Position numbers and translations under genes: made by a program. Positions 7,215 through 15,313 of a stretch of DNA of 32,982 nt are shown piece by piece. The notes beneath the pieces were generated by a model. That model saw only the letters and a list, made by a program, of their open reading frames with translations, had not been told where the DNA came from and made no database searches. This stretch comes from Anaerotignum sp. (GTDB taxonomy: Bacteria > Bacillota > Clostridia > Lachnospirales > Anaerotignaceae): contig JAHHTW010000022.1 of NCBI GenBank assembly GCA_020024265.1, positions 1-32,982 on the forward strand, in the 5' to 3' direction. Each line of letters opens with the position of its first letter. The first letter of the stretch is position 1.

Positions 7215-8003
7215 TCAAATGGTGATTTTCATCCCTGCCTGTGTGCGTGATGCCAGCTGCATTTTCAGCGCCCCGCCCAGCTTGATATGATGCTCCTGTA
7301 AAATACCGGATACCGTTTCATATGCCAAAGACGGATGATTGTTTTCCGCACTCAAATGCCCCAATAAAATATGCTGCATGTTTCCTGTCAGCGCCTCTGT
7401 CAGCAGTTTTCCGGCAGTTGCATTGGAGATATGCCCTCTTTCACCCAAAATACGCTGTTTCAAATAAAACGGATAGCTGCCTGCCTGCACCATTCTTTCA
7501 TCATGATTCGCTTCCAAAAGCAAGAGATTGCTATCAGCAATATTCTCACGTATGGTATCTGTGACATGTCCAAAATCCGTGGCAATGGTGATTTTTTTAT
7601 TCTCCGCAAAAATGCTGTATCCTACCGGATCTGCGGCATCATGCGGAATTGCAAAGGGACAAAGACATACATCATTGATGACACAGTTTTCCCCTTCATA
7701 GACATAGCAACGATTGCGTGGTGCAATCTTACCCAAATCCTTTTCCATCGCATTCCATGTTTCCATTGTGGCATAAATCGGCACATCAAACCTTCTGGAA
7801 AAAATACCGGCGCCCTTGATGTGATCTTGATGCTCATGTGTGATGAAAAGCGCATCGATCTGATCTCCTGCGATATGCAAAGATGCCAAACCATCTTGAA
7901 TCCGTTTGCCGCTCAGTCCCGCATCAATGAGGATACGGGTATGCTTTGTGCCTACATACAGGCTATTGCCGCTGCTCCCACTGGCAATGCTGCAAAAATC
8001 CAT
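7215..8003 (-). CDS. MBL-fold metallo-hydrolase, YycJ/WalJ-like
   Basis: A 262-aa metallo-beta-lactamase-fold protein. The start DFCSIASGSSGNSLYV and the zinc motif THEHQDH (about 55-61), a later ATDFGH metal-binding segment (about residues 141-146) and a distal LLGHLSAENNHP are typical of the YycJ/WalJ branch. Members are predicted to be exonuclease-like and, in Bacillus and relatives, are linked to the WalRK cell-wall system and to coordination of division with replication; the exact reaction is not settled. The GGGAGGAA site fits the ATG. It lies between murA and rlmH on the same strand and probably shares the murA promoter. Confidence 0.92.
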   Translation of the reverse strand: MDFCSIASGSSGNSLYVGTKHTRILIDAGLSGKRIQDGLASLHIAGDQIDALFITHEHQDHIKGAGIFSRRFDVPIYATMETWNAMEKDLGKIAPRNRCYVYEGENCVINDVCLCPFAIPHDAADPVGYSIFAENKKITIATDFGHVTDTIRENIADSNLLLLEANHDERMVQAGSYPFYLKQRILGERGHISNATAGKLLTEALTGNMQHILLGHLSAENNHPSLAYETVSGILQEHHIKLGGALKMQLASRTQAGMKITI

Positions 8004-8028
8004 GTCCGTTTCCTCCCTTTCTGCTGCA

Positions 8029-9285
8029 TCATTCGTCTACTCTTGTGATGTCTGCCCCCAATGCATTGAACTTATGCTCTACATTTTCATAACCACGGTC
8101 GATATATTTTACATTCTCTATGATTGTTTCGCCCTCTGCTGCAAGCCCTGCCAGTATCATTGCTGCACCTGCACGCAAATCTGTGGCACACACGCAGCTG
8201 CCCACAAAATGCGGTATGCCCGTAATCCATGCTTGTCTGCCGTCAATCTCCACCTGCGCCCCCAGCTTACGCAGCTCGTCCATATATTGATACCGGTTTT
8301 CCCATACATTTTCCGTAATCACACTTTTGCCCTTGCATACACCCAAAAGCGCAGCAATCTGCGGCTGTAAATCGGTAGGGAAGCCTGGATAGCTCATTGT
8401 TTTGACATTTGCACACTGCAAAGGCTTGTTTGCCGTCACACGGATGGAATCGTCGTGTTCCTCAATGGTTACATTCATTTCATCCAGCTTTGCAGAAAGC
8501 GAATCCATGTGCTTTGGAATGATATTGCGTACCAATACATCGCCTCCGGTAATTGCCGCTGCAATCATATATGTACCCGCTTCGATTTGATCCGGTATGA
8601 TGGTATACTGTGCGCCGTGCAGCTTTTCCACGCCATAAATACGGATAACATCTGTCCCCGCACCCTTGATATTGGCGCCCATCATATTCAGATAATTGGC
8701 TGTATCCACGACATGCGGCTCTTTTGCTGCGTTCTCGATTGTGGTAATTCCCTCTGCCATACAAGCTGCCAGCATAATATTAATGGTCGCACCAACACTC
8801 ACCTGATCCATATAAATGGATGTACCAATCAAGCGCTCTGCATAAGCACGTACCATGCCATCACATTCCTCTACCGTTGCGCCCAACGCACGAAATCCCT
8901 TCAAATGCAGGTCAATTGGACGTACCCCAAAGTTGCAGCCGCCCGGCAAAGCCACCTCTGCTTTTTTATATCTGCCCAAAAGTGCGCCCAAAAAATAATA
9001 GGATGCACGGATTTTCTGCACTTCTTCAAATGTTGCGCAGTGCTTCGTACCGTTGGAACAGTCAATTTTCAATGTATGCTCATCTGTATACGTACAAATC
9101 CCACCCAATTTTTCTATGGTGTGACAAAGGCTTCTGACATCCTCAATTGCAGGCAGATTCTCCAATGTGCTTGTCCCCTCTGCCATAATCGCTGCCGGAA
9201 TGACAGCCACCGCCGCATTTTTTGCACCACTGATGGTTACCTCTCCGACCAGACGTCTACGTCCTTGAATGATCAATTTTTCCAT
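8029..9285 (-). CDS. murA: UDP-N-acetylglucosamine 1-carboxyvinyltransferase MurA
   Basis: A 418-aa enolpyruvyl transferase, the first committed step of peptidoglycan synthesis (UDP-GlcNAc plus phosphoenolpyruvate). Visible signatures are SGAKNAAVAVIPAA (about 20-33), the catalytic Cys117 in LPGGCNFGVRPIDLH (the residue fosfomycin attacks), FPTDLQPQ with the catalytic Asp (about 301-308), and DLRAGAAMILAGLA near the end. The frame is open for 51 more codons upstream, but homologous sequence begins at MEKLIIQG, so ATG 9285 is taken; GGAAGG lies about 15 bases before it, which is rather far. Clostridia often carry two MurA copies; which one this is cannot be told. Confidence 0.96.
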   Translation of the reverse strand: MEKLIIQGRRRLVGEVTISGAKNAAVAVIPAAIMAEGTSTLENLPAIEDVRSLCHTIEKLGGICTYTDEHTLKIDCSNGTKHCATFEEVQKIRASYYFLGALLGRYKKAEVALPGGCNFGVRPIDLHLKGFRALGATVEECDGMVRAYAERLIGTSIYMDQVSVGATINIMLAACMAEGITTIENAAKEPHVVDTANYLNMMGANIKGAGTDVIRIYGVEKLHGAQYTIIPDQIEAGTYMIAAAITGGDVLVRNIIPKHMDSLSAKLDEMNVTIEEHDDSIRVTANKPLQCANVKTMSYPGFPTDLQPQIAALLGVCKGKSVITENVWENRYQYMDELRKLGAQVEIDGRQAWITGIPHFVGSCVCATDLRAGAAMILAGLAAEGETIIENVKYIDRGYENVEHKFNALGADITRVDE

Positions 9286-9578
9286 AATACAACATTCATT
9301 CCTTCCAAAAAATCTCCGGGGTATCTCGAAATCCATCGTTTTCTTTGCTTTGCGCTTTGTATCACATTGCAGCACCGATGCCATTCCCCTATTGTATGGC
9401 TGCTCCTTTGGTACAAAGATACAAACATCAAATTTCAAAAAACCCGCTCAGTTTTGTGCTAAGACAATCGCTTCTTTATTCTCAAAAACACTCTATCGCT
9501 TTTTGGCGTAACATACGTTATGGTACGCTCATGTATTTTTACAGAAATTTCATCTTTTTGCAAAGATAACATATTTTC

Positions 9579-9599
9579 TATAACATCCGATCTGTTATA
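9579..9599 (-). promoter_or_regulatory. Inverted repeat at the start of the murA transcript
   Basis: TATAACA (9579-9585) and TGTTATA (9593-9599) flank a 7-base centre. It lies about 13-33 bases into the predicted murA leader, where an operator or an early hairpin could act. Confidence 0.35.
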
Positions 9600-9618
9600 C
9601 AATTCCTTAGCATTTCCG

Positions 9619-9646
9619 ATTATAGCACGAAAGCCAAGCCATGCAA
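9619..9646 (-). promoter_or_regulatory. Promoter of murA
   Basis: On the minus strand TTGCAT (9646-9641) and a perfect TATAAT (9624-9619) are 16 bases apart, with a TGC just before the -10. It is the best promoter found upstream of murA. Confidence 0.6.
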
Positions 9647-9724
9647 AGCATTTTTTGCGATTCTATCGGCATTTGTGTACCGTTTTATAAAAGTTTTGTC
9701 TTTTTTCACATACTGTGAGCATAT

Positions 9725-9786
9725 AAAAAGGAAACCTGCAATCCAAACAAAGCCCTCAAGCAGGTTTCCATCTGCCTGAGGGCTTT
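9725..9786 (-). terminator. Interlocked double hairpin / terminator after the DUF1846 gene
   Basis: Reading the minus strand: AAAGCCCTCA (9786-9777), GGAAACCTGC (9769-9760), TGAGGGCTTT (9758-9749), GCAGGTTTCC (9739-9730), then five T. Arms 1 and 3 pair perfectly over 10 bp, and arms 2 and 4 pair perfectly over 10 bp. The two stems overlap, so the RNA must choose one or form a pseudoknot. The second stem with its T run is a normal terminator. Confidence 0.8.
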
Positions 9787-9812
9787 CCATACTCCTGTCA
9801 CCGCCCTATATC

Positions 9813-11297
9813 TCAGCCATGAAAGAGTTTTTTCGTCTGATACTTTGGTTCACAGGTCAAATTGACACCCAGCTTGCCAAATACATTTTCATCTACTGCG
9901 GAAAGAATGACAGAAGAATGCACCTCACAGCATCTGAGCTTTTCCAGCTGCTGCATGGCTGCCTCTGCCTTTTCGTCTGTTGCGGCACAAATCGAAAGCG
10001 CAATCAATACCTCATCTGTATGCAATCTTGGGTTATGGTTGCCCAAATGCGACACCTTCAAATGCTGTATGGGTTCAATGATGGTAGGCGAAATGAGCTT
10101 GATATCATGATCCAGACCAGCCAATTTTTTCAGCGCATTGAGCAGCATTGCGGAAGACGCACCCAAAAGAGCGGTGGTCTTACCTGTTACAATCGTACCA
10201 TCCGGCAGTTCCACTGCTGCTGCCGGTGCTCCGGTCGCCTCTGCACGCTCTATGGCAGCAGCTGCCACCGGTCTGTTTTCTATGCCGGTGCCTGCCTGCT
10301 TCATCAAAAGCTCCAGCTTATAAATCACATCCTCGCCACCGTTGCCCTTACGCTGCTCACACAATGCACGATAGTAGCGGCGGATGATTTCATTGCTGGA
10401 GGCTTCCCGCACCGCCGCATCATCCACAATGCAATTTCCAACCATATTGACACCCATATCGGTTGGGGATTTATAGGGGGACTTACCAAAAATCTTTTCA
10501 AATGTTGCATTGAGTACCGGAAACACCTCTACATCCCGATTGTAATTGACAGTGGTTTCACCGTATGCCTCCAAATGAAAGGGATCAATCATATTCATAT
10601 CATTCAAATCCGCCGTAGCTGCCTCGTATGCCAAATTCACAGGATGCTGCAAAGGGATATTCCAAATGGGGAACGTTTCAAATTTTGCATAGCCTGCCTT
10701 GATGCCTCGCTTGTTTTCATGATACAGCTGAGAAAGACAGACTGCCATTTTGCCGCTGCCCGGTCCCGGAGCCGTCACCACAACCAAAGAACGCTGTGTT
10801 TCGATATATTCGTTTCTTCCAAAGCCTTCATCGCTGACAATCAATGGGACATTGCTGGGATACCCTGCAATGGTATAATGCTTGTACACCTTTAAGCCGA
10901 GATTTTCCAGCTTGCGTGCATAAGCCAGCGCACTTTCCTGACCGCCGAATTGCGTCAATACCACACTGCCCACATACAAGCCATAACCACGGAAGGCATC
11001 AATCAAGCGCAGTACATCCATATCGTACGTAATCCCCAAATCTCCACGCACTTTATTTTTCTCAATATCCCCTGCATTGATGACCAATACAATTTCCACA
11101 TCTTCCTTCAGCTGCACCAGCATATCAATCTTACTGTCCGGCTGAAATCCCGGCAGCACACGGGAAGCATGGTAGTCATCAAAGAGCTTTCCGCCAAACT
11201 CCAGATACAGCTTCCCGCCAAACTGCCCAATCCGTTCCTTGATACGTGCAGACTGTAATTGCAAATACTTGTTGTTGTCAAATCCTATTTTCACCAT
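9813..11297 (-). CDS. DUF1846 family protein
   Basis: A 494-aa protein of the conserved DUF1846 family, widespread in clostridia and some streptococci and without an agreed function. The N-terminus (IGFDNNKYLQLQSARIKERI, then FGGKLYLEFGGKL) is very typical. A phosphate-binding-like loop APGPGSGKMA occurs at about 175-184. The C-terminal ~100 residues (LISPTIIEPIQHLKVSHLG and onward) are a second conserved block. The length is normal and no membrane segment or signal peptide is seen, so it is probably cytoplasmic. GGGGAGAA precedes the ATG, and a clear promoter lies at 11406-11434, so it is its own transcription unit, ending in the interlocked hairpins. Confidence 0.93.
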   Translation of the reverse strand: MVKIGFDNNKYLQLQSARIKERIGQFGGKLYLEFGGKLFDDYHASRVLPGFQPDSKIDMLVQLKEDVEIVLVINAGDIEKNKVRGDLGITYDMDVLRLIDAFRGYGLYVGSVVLTQFGGQESALAYARKLENLGLKVYKHYTIAGYPSNVPLIVSDEGFGRNEYIETQRSLVVVTAPGPGSGKMAVCLSQLYHENKRGIKAGYAKFETFPIWNIPLQHPVNLAYEAATADLNDMNMIDPFHLEAYGETTVNYNRDVEVFPVLNATFEKIFGKSPYKSPTDMGVNMVGNCIVDDAAVREASSNEIIRRYYRALCEQRKGNGGEDVIYKLELLMKQAGTGIENRPVAAAAIERAEATGAPAAAVELPDGTIVTGKTTALLGASSAMLLNALKKLAGLDHDIKLISPTIIEPIQHLKVSHLGNHNPRLHTDEVLIALSICAATDEKAEAAMQQLEKLRCCEVHSSVILSAVDENVFGKLGVNLTCEPKYQTKKLFHG

Positions 11298-11405
11298 AAA
11301 ATATTCTCCCCGTGTCTATTTTCAATCCCTGATCATTCTTGTTATAGATGGAAATACCAACATGTGTCGTTGCATATATCGCACTTCCTGTCAAATTCAT
11401 ATCCC

Positions 11406-11434
11406 ATTATACGCTATTTTTCTTTTCATGCCAA
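11406..11434 (-). promoter_or_regulatory. Promoter of the DUF1846 gene
   Basis: On the minus strand TTGGCA (11434-11429) and TATAAT (11411-11406) are 17 bases apart. The leader would be about 100 bases. Confidence 0.65.
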
Positions 11435-11455
11435 AAGCTTTTTTATCTTTTCCAA

Positions 11456-12250
11456 TCAAAAAAGCTGCAAATCCTCATTTGCTTTTCCTTCACTTTGTGG
11501 ATGCTGTGCATCTGTCATAGACTCCCCCTCTGCCAAAAAGCTGACCACAGAAAGACAGTACACACGTACCTCTTTTGCACCTGCACGCAAAAGCACACGG
11601 CTGCACTCCTGTAATGTGCTGCCTGTTGTAAAAATATCATCCACCAATAAAATATGCTTACCTTGTACCATATCCGGCTGTGCAGATATGGTAAATACAT
11701 TTTGCAAATTTTCCCTTCTCTGCTGTTTGGATAGGCTGCTTTGCGGCACAGTATCCACACGACGCTGCAATACATTTGGTACAAATGGCAGCCCGCTATG
11801 CTGCCGGATCACACGGCAAAGCGCTTCCACCTGATTGAACCCACGGCGTCGTTTTTTCGCAGGATGCAAAGGCACCTCTGTCATATAGTCTGCCCACAAA
11901 AACCAATCGGCATAATTGTTTTGCAAAAATATCGTCATCAGCATCCCCAAACCTTCTGCATCCTTCAGATAGCCCTGAAATTTCAGGTCGGCAATCGCCT
12001 GATGCATATGTGCGTAGGAAAACGCTGCTGTACCGGCTGTAAATGCAAAGTCGGCTGTGCGGCATCTTGTACAGAGCATATCCTGCTGAATCTCCCTGCC
12101 ACACATCCTGCATCGCTGTCCCTTTGTAAAAGGAATCTCCTTTGCACATATGCTGCAAAGCGTTTTGGATTGTCCAAAAGGCAAAAGTTTTCCACAAATG
12201 ACACATCTGGGCGGAAAAATAAAATCCGTAATCAGCCTTCCTGCCCTCAT
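11456..12250 (-). CDS. ComFC-family amidophosphoribosyltransferase-like protein
   Basis: A 264-aa ComF/GntX family protein. A zinc-ribbon N-terminus has four Cys-x2-Cys pairs (CVIC at 16-19, then CSIC, CRMC and CTRC). The C-terminal half is a type-I phosphoribosyltransferase fold with the PRPP loop ILLVDDIFTTGSTL (about 206-219). In naturally competent bacteria ComFC works with ComFA and DprA in DNA uptake and processing; in clostridia it is often kept without known competence. Its ATG overlaps the recD2 stop by four bases (ATGA), so it is translated with the helicase. The C-terminus extends about 20 polar residues past the usual domain end. Confidence 0.92.
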   Translation of the reverse strand: MRAGRLITDFIFPPRCVICGKLLPFGQSKTLCSICAKEIPFTKGQRCRMCGREIQQDMLCTRCRTADFAFTAGTAAFSYAHMHQAIADLKFQGYLKDAEGLGMLMTIFLQNNYADWFLWADYMTEVPLHPAKKRRRGFNQVEALCRVIRQHSGLPFVPNVLQRRVDTVPQSSLSKQQRRENLQNVFTISAQPDMVQGKHILLVDDIFTTGSTLQECSRVLLRAGAKEVRVYCLSVVSFLAEGESMTDAQHPQSEGKANEDLQLF

Positions 12251-14496
12251 TCCTCTGCACCTGCTTCCTGCATAAAGTCATACAAATGGCGTAAGCGCTG
12301 TACCAAGCCGGTATGCCTTGCCACCTCTTTGTCGTTATGCACCATAGATGCCACCATCTCCTGTGTACCAACCAGTACCACAAGCTGTTTTGCACGTGTG
12401 ACTGCCGTATAAAGCAGATTGCGTGTCATAAGCATGGGCGGGCCGCTATGCACAGGTATGATGACTACCGGATATTCACTGCCCTGTGATTTATGAATGG
12501 TAATGGCATAAGCAAGCTCCAGCTCATCCAGCTGTGAAAAATCGTAATCCACCACCTTGCCATCGTCAAACACAATGCATATGGTTTCGTTCTGTTCATC
12601 AATGGATTGTATGCGCCCTGCATCTCCATTGTAAATACCGACGCCTTCATCGGTACGCTTTGTGCCTGTATACATCCGCCATGCCACATTGTAATTGTTT
12701 TTGATCTGCATCACCTTATCTCCCTCACGAAAGATGATTTGGCGGTATTCCTTTTCCTGTTTATCCGGTGCGGGAGGGTTCAGACTTTGCTGCAATACAT
12801 GATTGAGATTTTGTACACCCAAAGCACCCTTGCGCATGGGTGTCAAAATCTGCATATCCTGCAAACCATCGCAGCCGGTAAATTTGGGCAATCTGGAAAG
12901 CACCAGCTCCTGTATGGTGGCTACCGCTTCTTCTGCAAATGTACGACGCATGAAAAAGAAATCCGTACCTTTTTCATTGGCAATGGGCATCTCTCCTGCA
13001 TTGATACGGTGGGCATTCATAATAATGGCGCTTTCCTGTGCCTGACGAAAAATATGCTGCAAACGCACCACAGGCAAGCGTTCGCTATCAATCATATCCT
13101 TCAATACATTTCCCGCACCTACCGAAGGCAACTGATCCATATCGCCTACAAAAATCATGCGTGTACCGCTTGGAGTTGCACGCAGCAGTGCATGCATCAG
13201 CAGCAAATCCACCATAGATACCTCATCAATGATGATGACATCCGCCTCCAATGGATTGTCCTCATTATGGTCAAATACCTGTCTGCGTGTATCCTCACCC
13301 AAAAATGCCGTACCCAACAAACGATGAATGGTCTGTGCTTCCACGCCGGTTGCCTCTGTCATACGCTTTGCCGCTCTGCCGGTTGGCGCTGCCAGCACCA
13401 CATCACAGTCCTCCTCCTGCAAAAGATGTATGATGGTATTGATGGTTGTTGTTTTTCCGGTACCAGGTCCACCCGTCACAATCAAAACCCCACGGCTCAT
13501 CGCCTCCAGCACTGCCGCTCTCTGCTCCTCTGCCAAGCATACCCCTGTTTTTTTCTCCATACGTACAATGGCTTTTGCAACACCCTCCATATTGGTACAC
13601 TGATATTGCTCGGCAAGCTCCAGCAGATGCTTTGCAACTGCCATTTCCGCATAGTAATACAAATTGAGATACACACCATCGACACCATCCATGCGCTCTT
13701 GCCAAATCTGGCTGTCCACCTGCAATTCACGGATGGCATTTTCGATGTGATCCGGATGGATTTGCAAAAGATCGGCTGCCTGATGTATAAGCTCCTGCTT
13801 TGGCATATAGCAATGTCCATTGCTCACGGCATGGTTCAGTACATATTTGACACCGGATTTGACACGATTGGGATGGTCGGCAGAAATACCGGCACTTGCT
13901 GCCATTTTATCTGCCATACGAAAGCCAATACCCCAAATCTCATCTGCCAGACGATAGGGATTGTTCTTTACAATATCAAATGTGCGTCCCTTGTATTTTT
14001 TGTAGATTTTCATGGCATATGCAGGAGAGATGTCAAAGTCCTGCAAAAACATCATTGCCTTACGCAGCTCATATTGCTCGTGAAAGATTTCGGAAATACG
14101 TTTTGCCTTTTCAAATGTAATGCCTTTGATCGCAGTGAGCTGCTCGGGCTTTTCTTCTATGACATAGAAGGTTGCTTCGCCGAATTGATCCACAATCTTT
14201 TTTGCTGTTTTTTTGCCAATGCCCCGAATCAAACCAGATGCCAGATATTTTTCAATGCCTGCACATGTGGTAGGCATGGTTTTGGCAAATGATGTCACCT
14301 GTAATTGCTTTCCATACAATGCATGCGTTGTCCAATGCCCTGTTACCTCAAGGCTTTCTCCGATATGTAGCTGCGGTACGATGCCCACACAGGTCATTTC
14401 CTCATCCTGTGTCACCAGCGAAAATACCGTATAACCATTTTCACGATTTTCAAAGATGATGCCATCCACTTCCCCTGTGAGCCGTAGTTCCTCCAT
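12247..14496 (-). CDS. recD2: RecD2-type SF1B DNA helicase
   Basis: A 749-aa helicase of the RecD2 type (RecD-like but not part of RecBCD), a 5'-3' DNA helicase linked to repair and replication-fork maintenance. The N-terminal ~70 residues form an OB-like fold (GEVDGIIFENRENGYTVF), then helix-hairpin-helix repeats (about 75-200), then the ATPase core: Walker A GGPGTGKT (342-349), Walker B IIIDEVSMVD, and the late motif AYAITIHKSQGSEYPVVIIP. A TTG start seven codons upstream is possible, but AAGGAGGGG lies six bases before ATG 14496. It is co-transcribed with comFC. A hairpin with a T run just upstream (14547-14590) may act as an attenuator. Confidence 0.95.
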   Translation of the reverse strand: MEELRLTGEVDGIIFENRENGYTVFSLVTQDEEMTCVGIVPQLHIGESLEVTGHWTTHALYGKQLQVTSFAKTMPTTCAGIEKYLASGLIRGIGKKTAKKIVDQFGEATFYVIEEKPEQLTAIKGITFEKAKRISEIFHEQYELRKAMMFLQDFDISPAYAMKIYKKYKGRTFDIVKNNPYRLADEIWGIGFRMADKMAASAGISADHPNRVKSGVKYVLNHAVSNGHCYMPKQELIHQAADLLQIHPDHIENAIRELQVDSQIWQERMDGVDGVYLNLYYYAEMAVAKHLLELAEQYQCTNMEGVAKAIVRMEKKTGVCLAEEQRAAVLEAMSRGVLIVTGGPGTGKTTTINTIIHLLQEEDCDVVLAAPTGRAAKRMTEATGVEAQTIHRLLGTAFLGEDTRRQVFDHNEDNPLEADVIIIDEVSMVDLLLMHALLRATPSGTRMIFVGDMDQLPSVGAGNVLKDMIDSERLPVVRLQHIFRQAQESAIIMNAHRINAGEMPIANEKGTDFFFMRRTFAEEAVATIQELVLSRLPKFTGCDGLQDMQILTPMRKGALGVQNLNHVLQQSLNPPAPDKQEKEYRQIIFREGDKVMQIKNNYNVAWRMYTGTKRTDEGVGIYNGDAGRIQSIDEQNETICIVFDDGKVVDYDFSQLDELELAYAITIHKSQGSEYPVVIIPVHSGPPMLMTRNLLYTAVTRAKQLVVLVGTQEMVASMVHNDKEVARHTGLVQRLRHLYDFMQEAGAEE

Positions 14497-14546
14497 ATCG
14501 TTCCCCTCCTTAGACAATATTTTTTATCATATCATATTTCGTCAAT

Positions 14547-14590
14547 AAAAAAAACGGATGCAAACAAATTTCTTTTTTTGTCTGCCATCC
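14547..14590 (-). terminator. Terminator-like hairpin before recD2
   Basis: On the minus strand GGATGGCAGAC (14590-14580) pairs with GTTTGCATCC (14565-14556) with small defects, followed by eight T. It lies about 50 bases upstream of the recD2 ATG. No minus-strand gene precedes it, so it ends either an RNA from the 14.6-14.9 kb region or the recD2 leader itself. Confidence 0.55.
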
Positions 14591-14747
14591 ATTTGGCTGT
14601 ATGTCCTGTCGGCTTTCCATCTGTTTTTGCATCATCCATGGTATTTTGTCACGCTTCATGTTGTAAAAACGATATGCTGTACGTTTTTTTATTCATTCGC
14701 TGGTCAATTTTATTCTCTTTATGAGCATATTGATACATCCTGTTCTT

Positions 14748-14777
14748 GCATATTTTTGTATACATACAAAAATATGC
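14748..14777. repeat. Perfect 30-bp inverted repeat in the intergenic region
   Basis: Two 14-base arms (14748-14761 and 14764-14777), AT-rich and beginning GCATATTTTTG, pair perfectly around a two-base AC centre. A second, outer pair TGATAC (14731-14736) and GTATCA (14778-14783) adds to it with an 11-base bulge on one side. There is no T run, so it is not a simple terminator. An operator or a structured RNA element is possible. Confidence 0.7.
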
Positions 14778-14927
14778 GTATCATTTATTTTATGATTTGA
14801 ATCTGTGGCATTGCCCAATTATTTTTTGAATAATATAAAAAATATTTGAATATACACAGATGTATTTTTCAGAATACAGCAAATACACATCTCTACTCGT
14901 TTCTCCTGATCCCCCTCTTTGCCATAG

Positions 14928-15119
14928 AAAAAAGAAAAAGAAGCCAGCGGAGTTTGGGGGCACTGGCTTCTTATTTGGATTGTCATTGTAACACAGAAAA
15001 AACGAGATTGGGGGGGATGTTTTTTCTGCACGGAGGAACAATGACGAAAAGAGATGAAAAGATTGCTTTTCTGTGGAGAAAAGCAAAACGAGTATATTAT
15101 TGAATCCAATATATACTTT
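14928..15119 (-). ncRNA. Candidate small RNA with cytosine-rich loops (about 190 nt)
   Basis: This stretch has no good gene but is dense in structure. On the minus strand, after a promoter at 15154-15126, four hairpins follow: 15117-15091 (10 bp plus bulge), 15086-15063 (10 perfect bp, 4-base loop), a two-part stem 15045-14982 (8 bp outer, 10 bp inner), and a terminator 14970-14940 (8 bp) with T5-C-T6 after it. The apical loop of the third hairpin carries seven C in a row and its internal loop carries UUCCUCCG, both able to pair with ribosome binding sites. C-rich loops are a feature of Gram-positive regulatory RNAs such as FsrA and RoxS. No homology can be claimed. Confidence 0.5.
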
Positions 15120-15125
15120 ACATAT

Positions 15126-15154
15126 ATCATGCATTATTTTTCGTCAATTGTCAA
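15126..15154 (-). promoter_or_regulatory. Promoter of the candidate small RNA
   Basis: On the minus strand a perfect TTGACA (15154-15149) and CATGAT (15131-15126) are 17 bases apart, predicting a start near 15119, immediately before the first hairpin. Confidence 0.5.
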
Positions 15155-15215
15155 GAAAAATTCTCATGAAAATACATTATTCCACTATATTCATCCATAT
15201 TTGTATAAAATTCTC

Positions 15216-15233
15216 CTAGGTAGATACTAGGTA
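15216..15233. promoter_or_regulatory. Direct repeat CTAGGTA, possible regulator site
   Basis: CTAGGTA occurs at 15216-15222 and again at 15227-15233, one helical turn apart. It lies between the divergent promoters of the candidate small RNA and of the DtxR-type gene. The TAGGT core recalls half-sites of DtxR/IdeR operators, so it is a candidate binding site for the adjacent regulator. Confidence 0.35.
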
Positions 15234-15278
15234 TACATGGTTTTCTGTTTTTTTTTGGATTTTCTGAACAAAAAAGAA

Positions 15279-15307
15279 TTGTAAAAATATAATACGTACA
15301 GTATAAT
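15279..15307 (+). promoter_or_regulatory. Promoter of the DtxR-type gene
   Basis: TTGTAA (15279-15284) and a perfect TATAAT (15302-15307) are 17 bases apart. The start near 15314 gives a leader of about 135 bases. Confidence 0.65.
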
Positions 15308-15313
15308 AAGTAA

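Larger units (their letters stand above)
9286..9812. other. Long murA leader and DUF1846 3' region
   Basis: No gene is supported here. It holds the murA promoter (9619-9646 on the minus strand), which implies a 5' leader of about 325 bases, a 7-bp inverted repeat at 9579-9599 close to the start of that transcript, and the interlocked hairpins ending the DUF1846 gene (9725-9786). A minus frame continuous with murA reaches 9438 but is probably untranslated. Confidence 0.5.

Noticed and set aside
9286..9438. 51-residue N-terminal extension of MurA
   Set aside because: MurA homology begins at MEKLIIQG; the extension is not typical of the family.
14514..14663. 49-codon frame on the minus strand just before recD2
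   Set aside because: No ribosome binding site, and the terminator-like hairpin with eight T lies inside it.
15041..15103. 20-aa basic peptide MTKRDEKIAFLWRKAKRVYY after GGAGGA on the plus strand
   Set aside because: The start and ribosome binding site lie inside a long hairpin, and the region is explained better as a minus-strand RNA. It stays possible as a hairpin-controlled small peptide.
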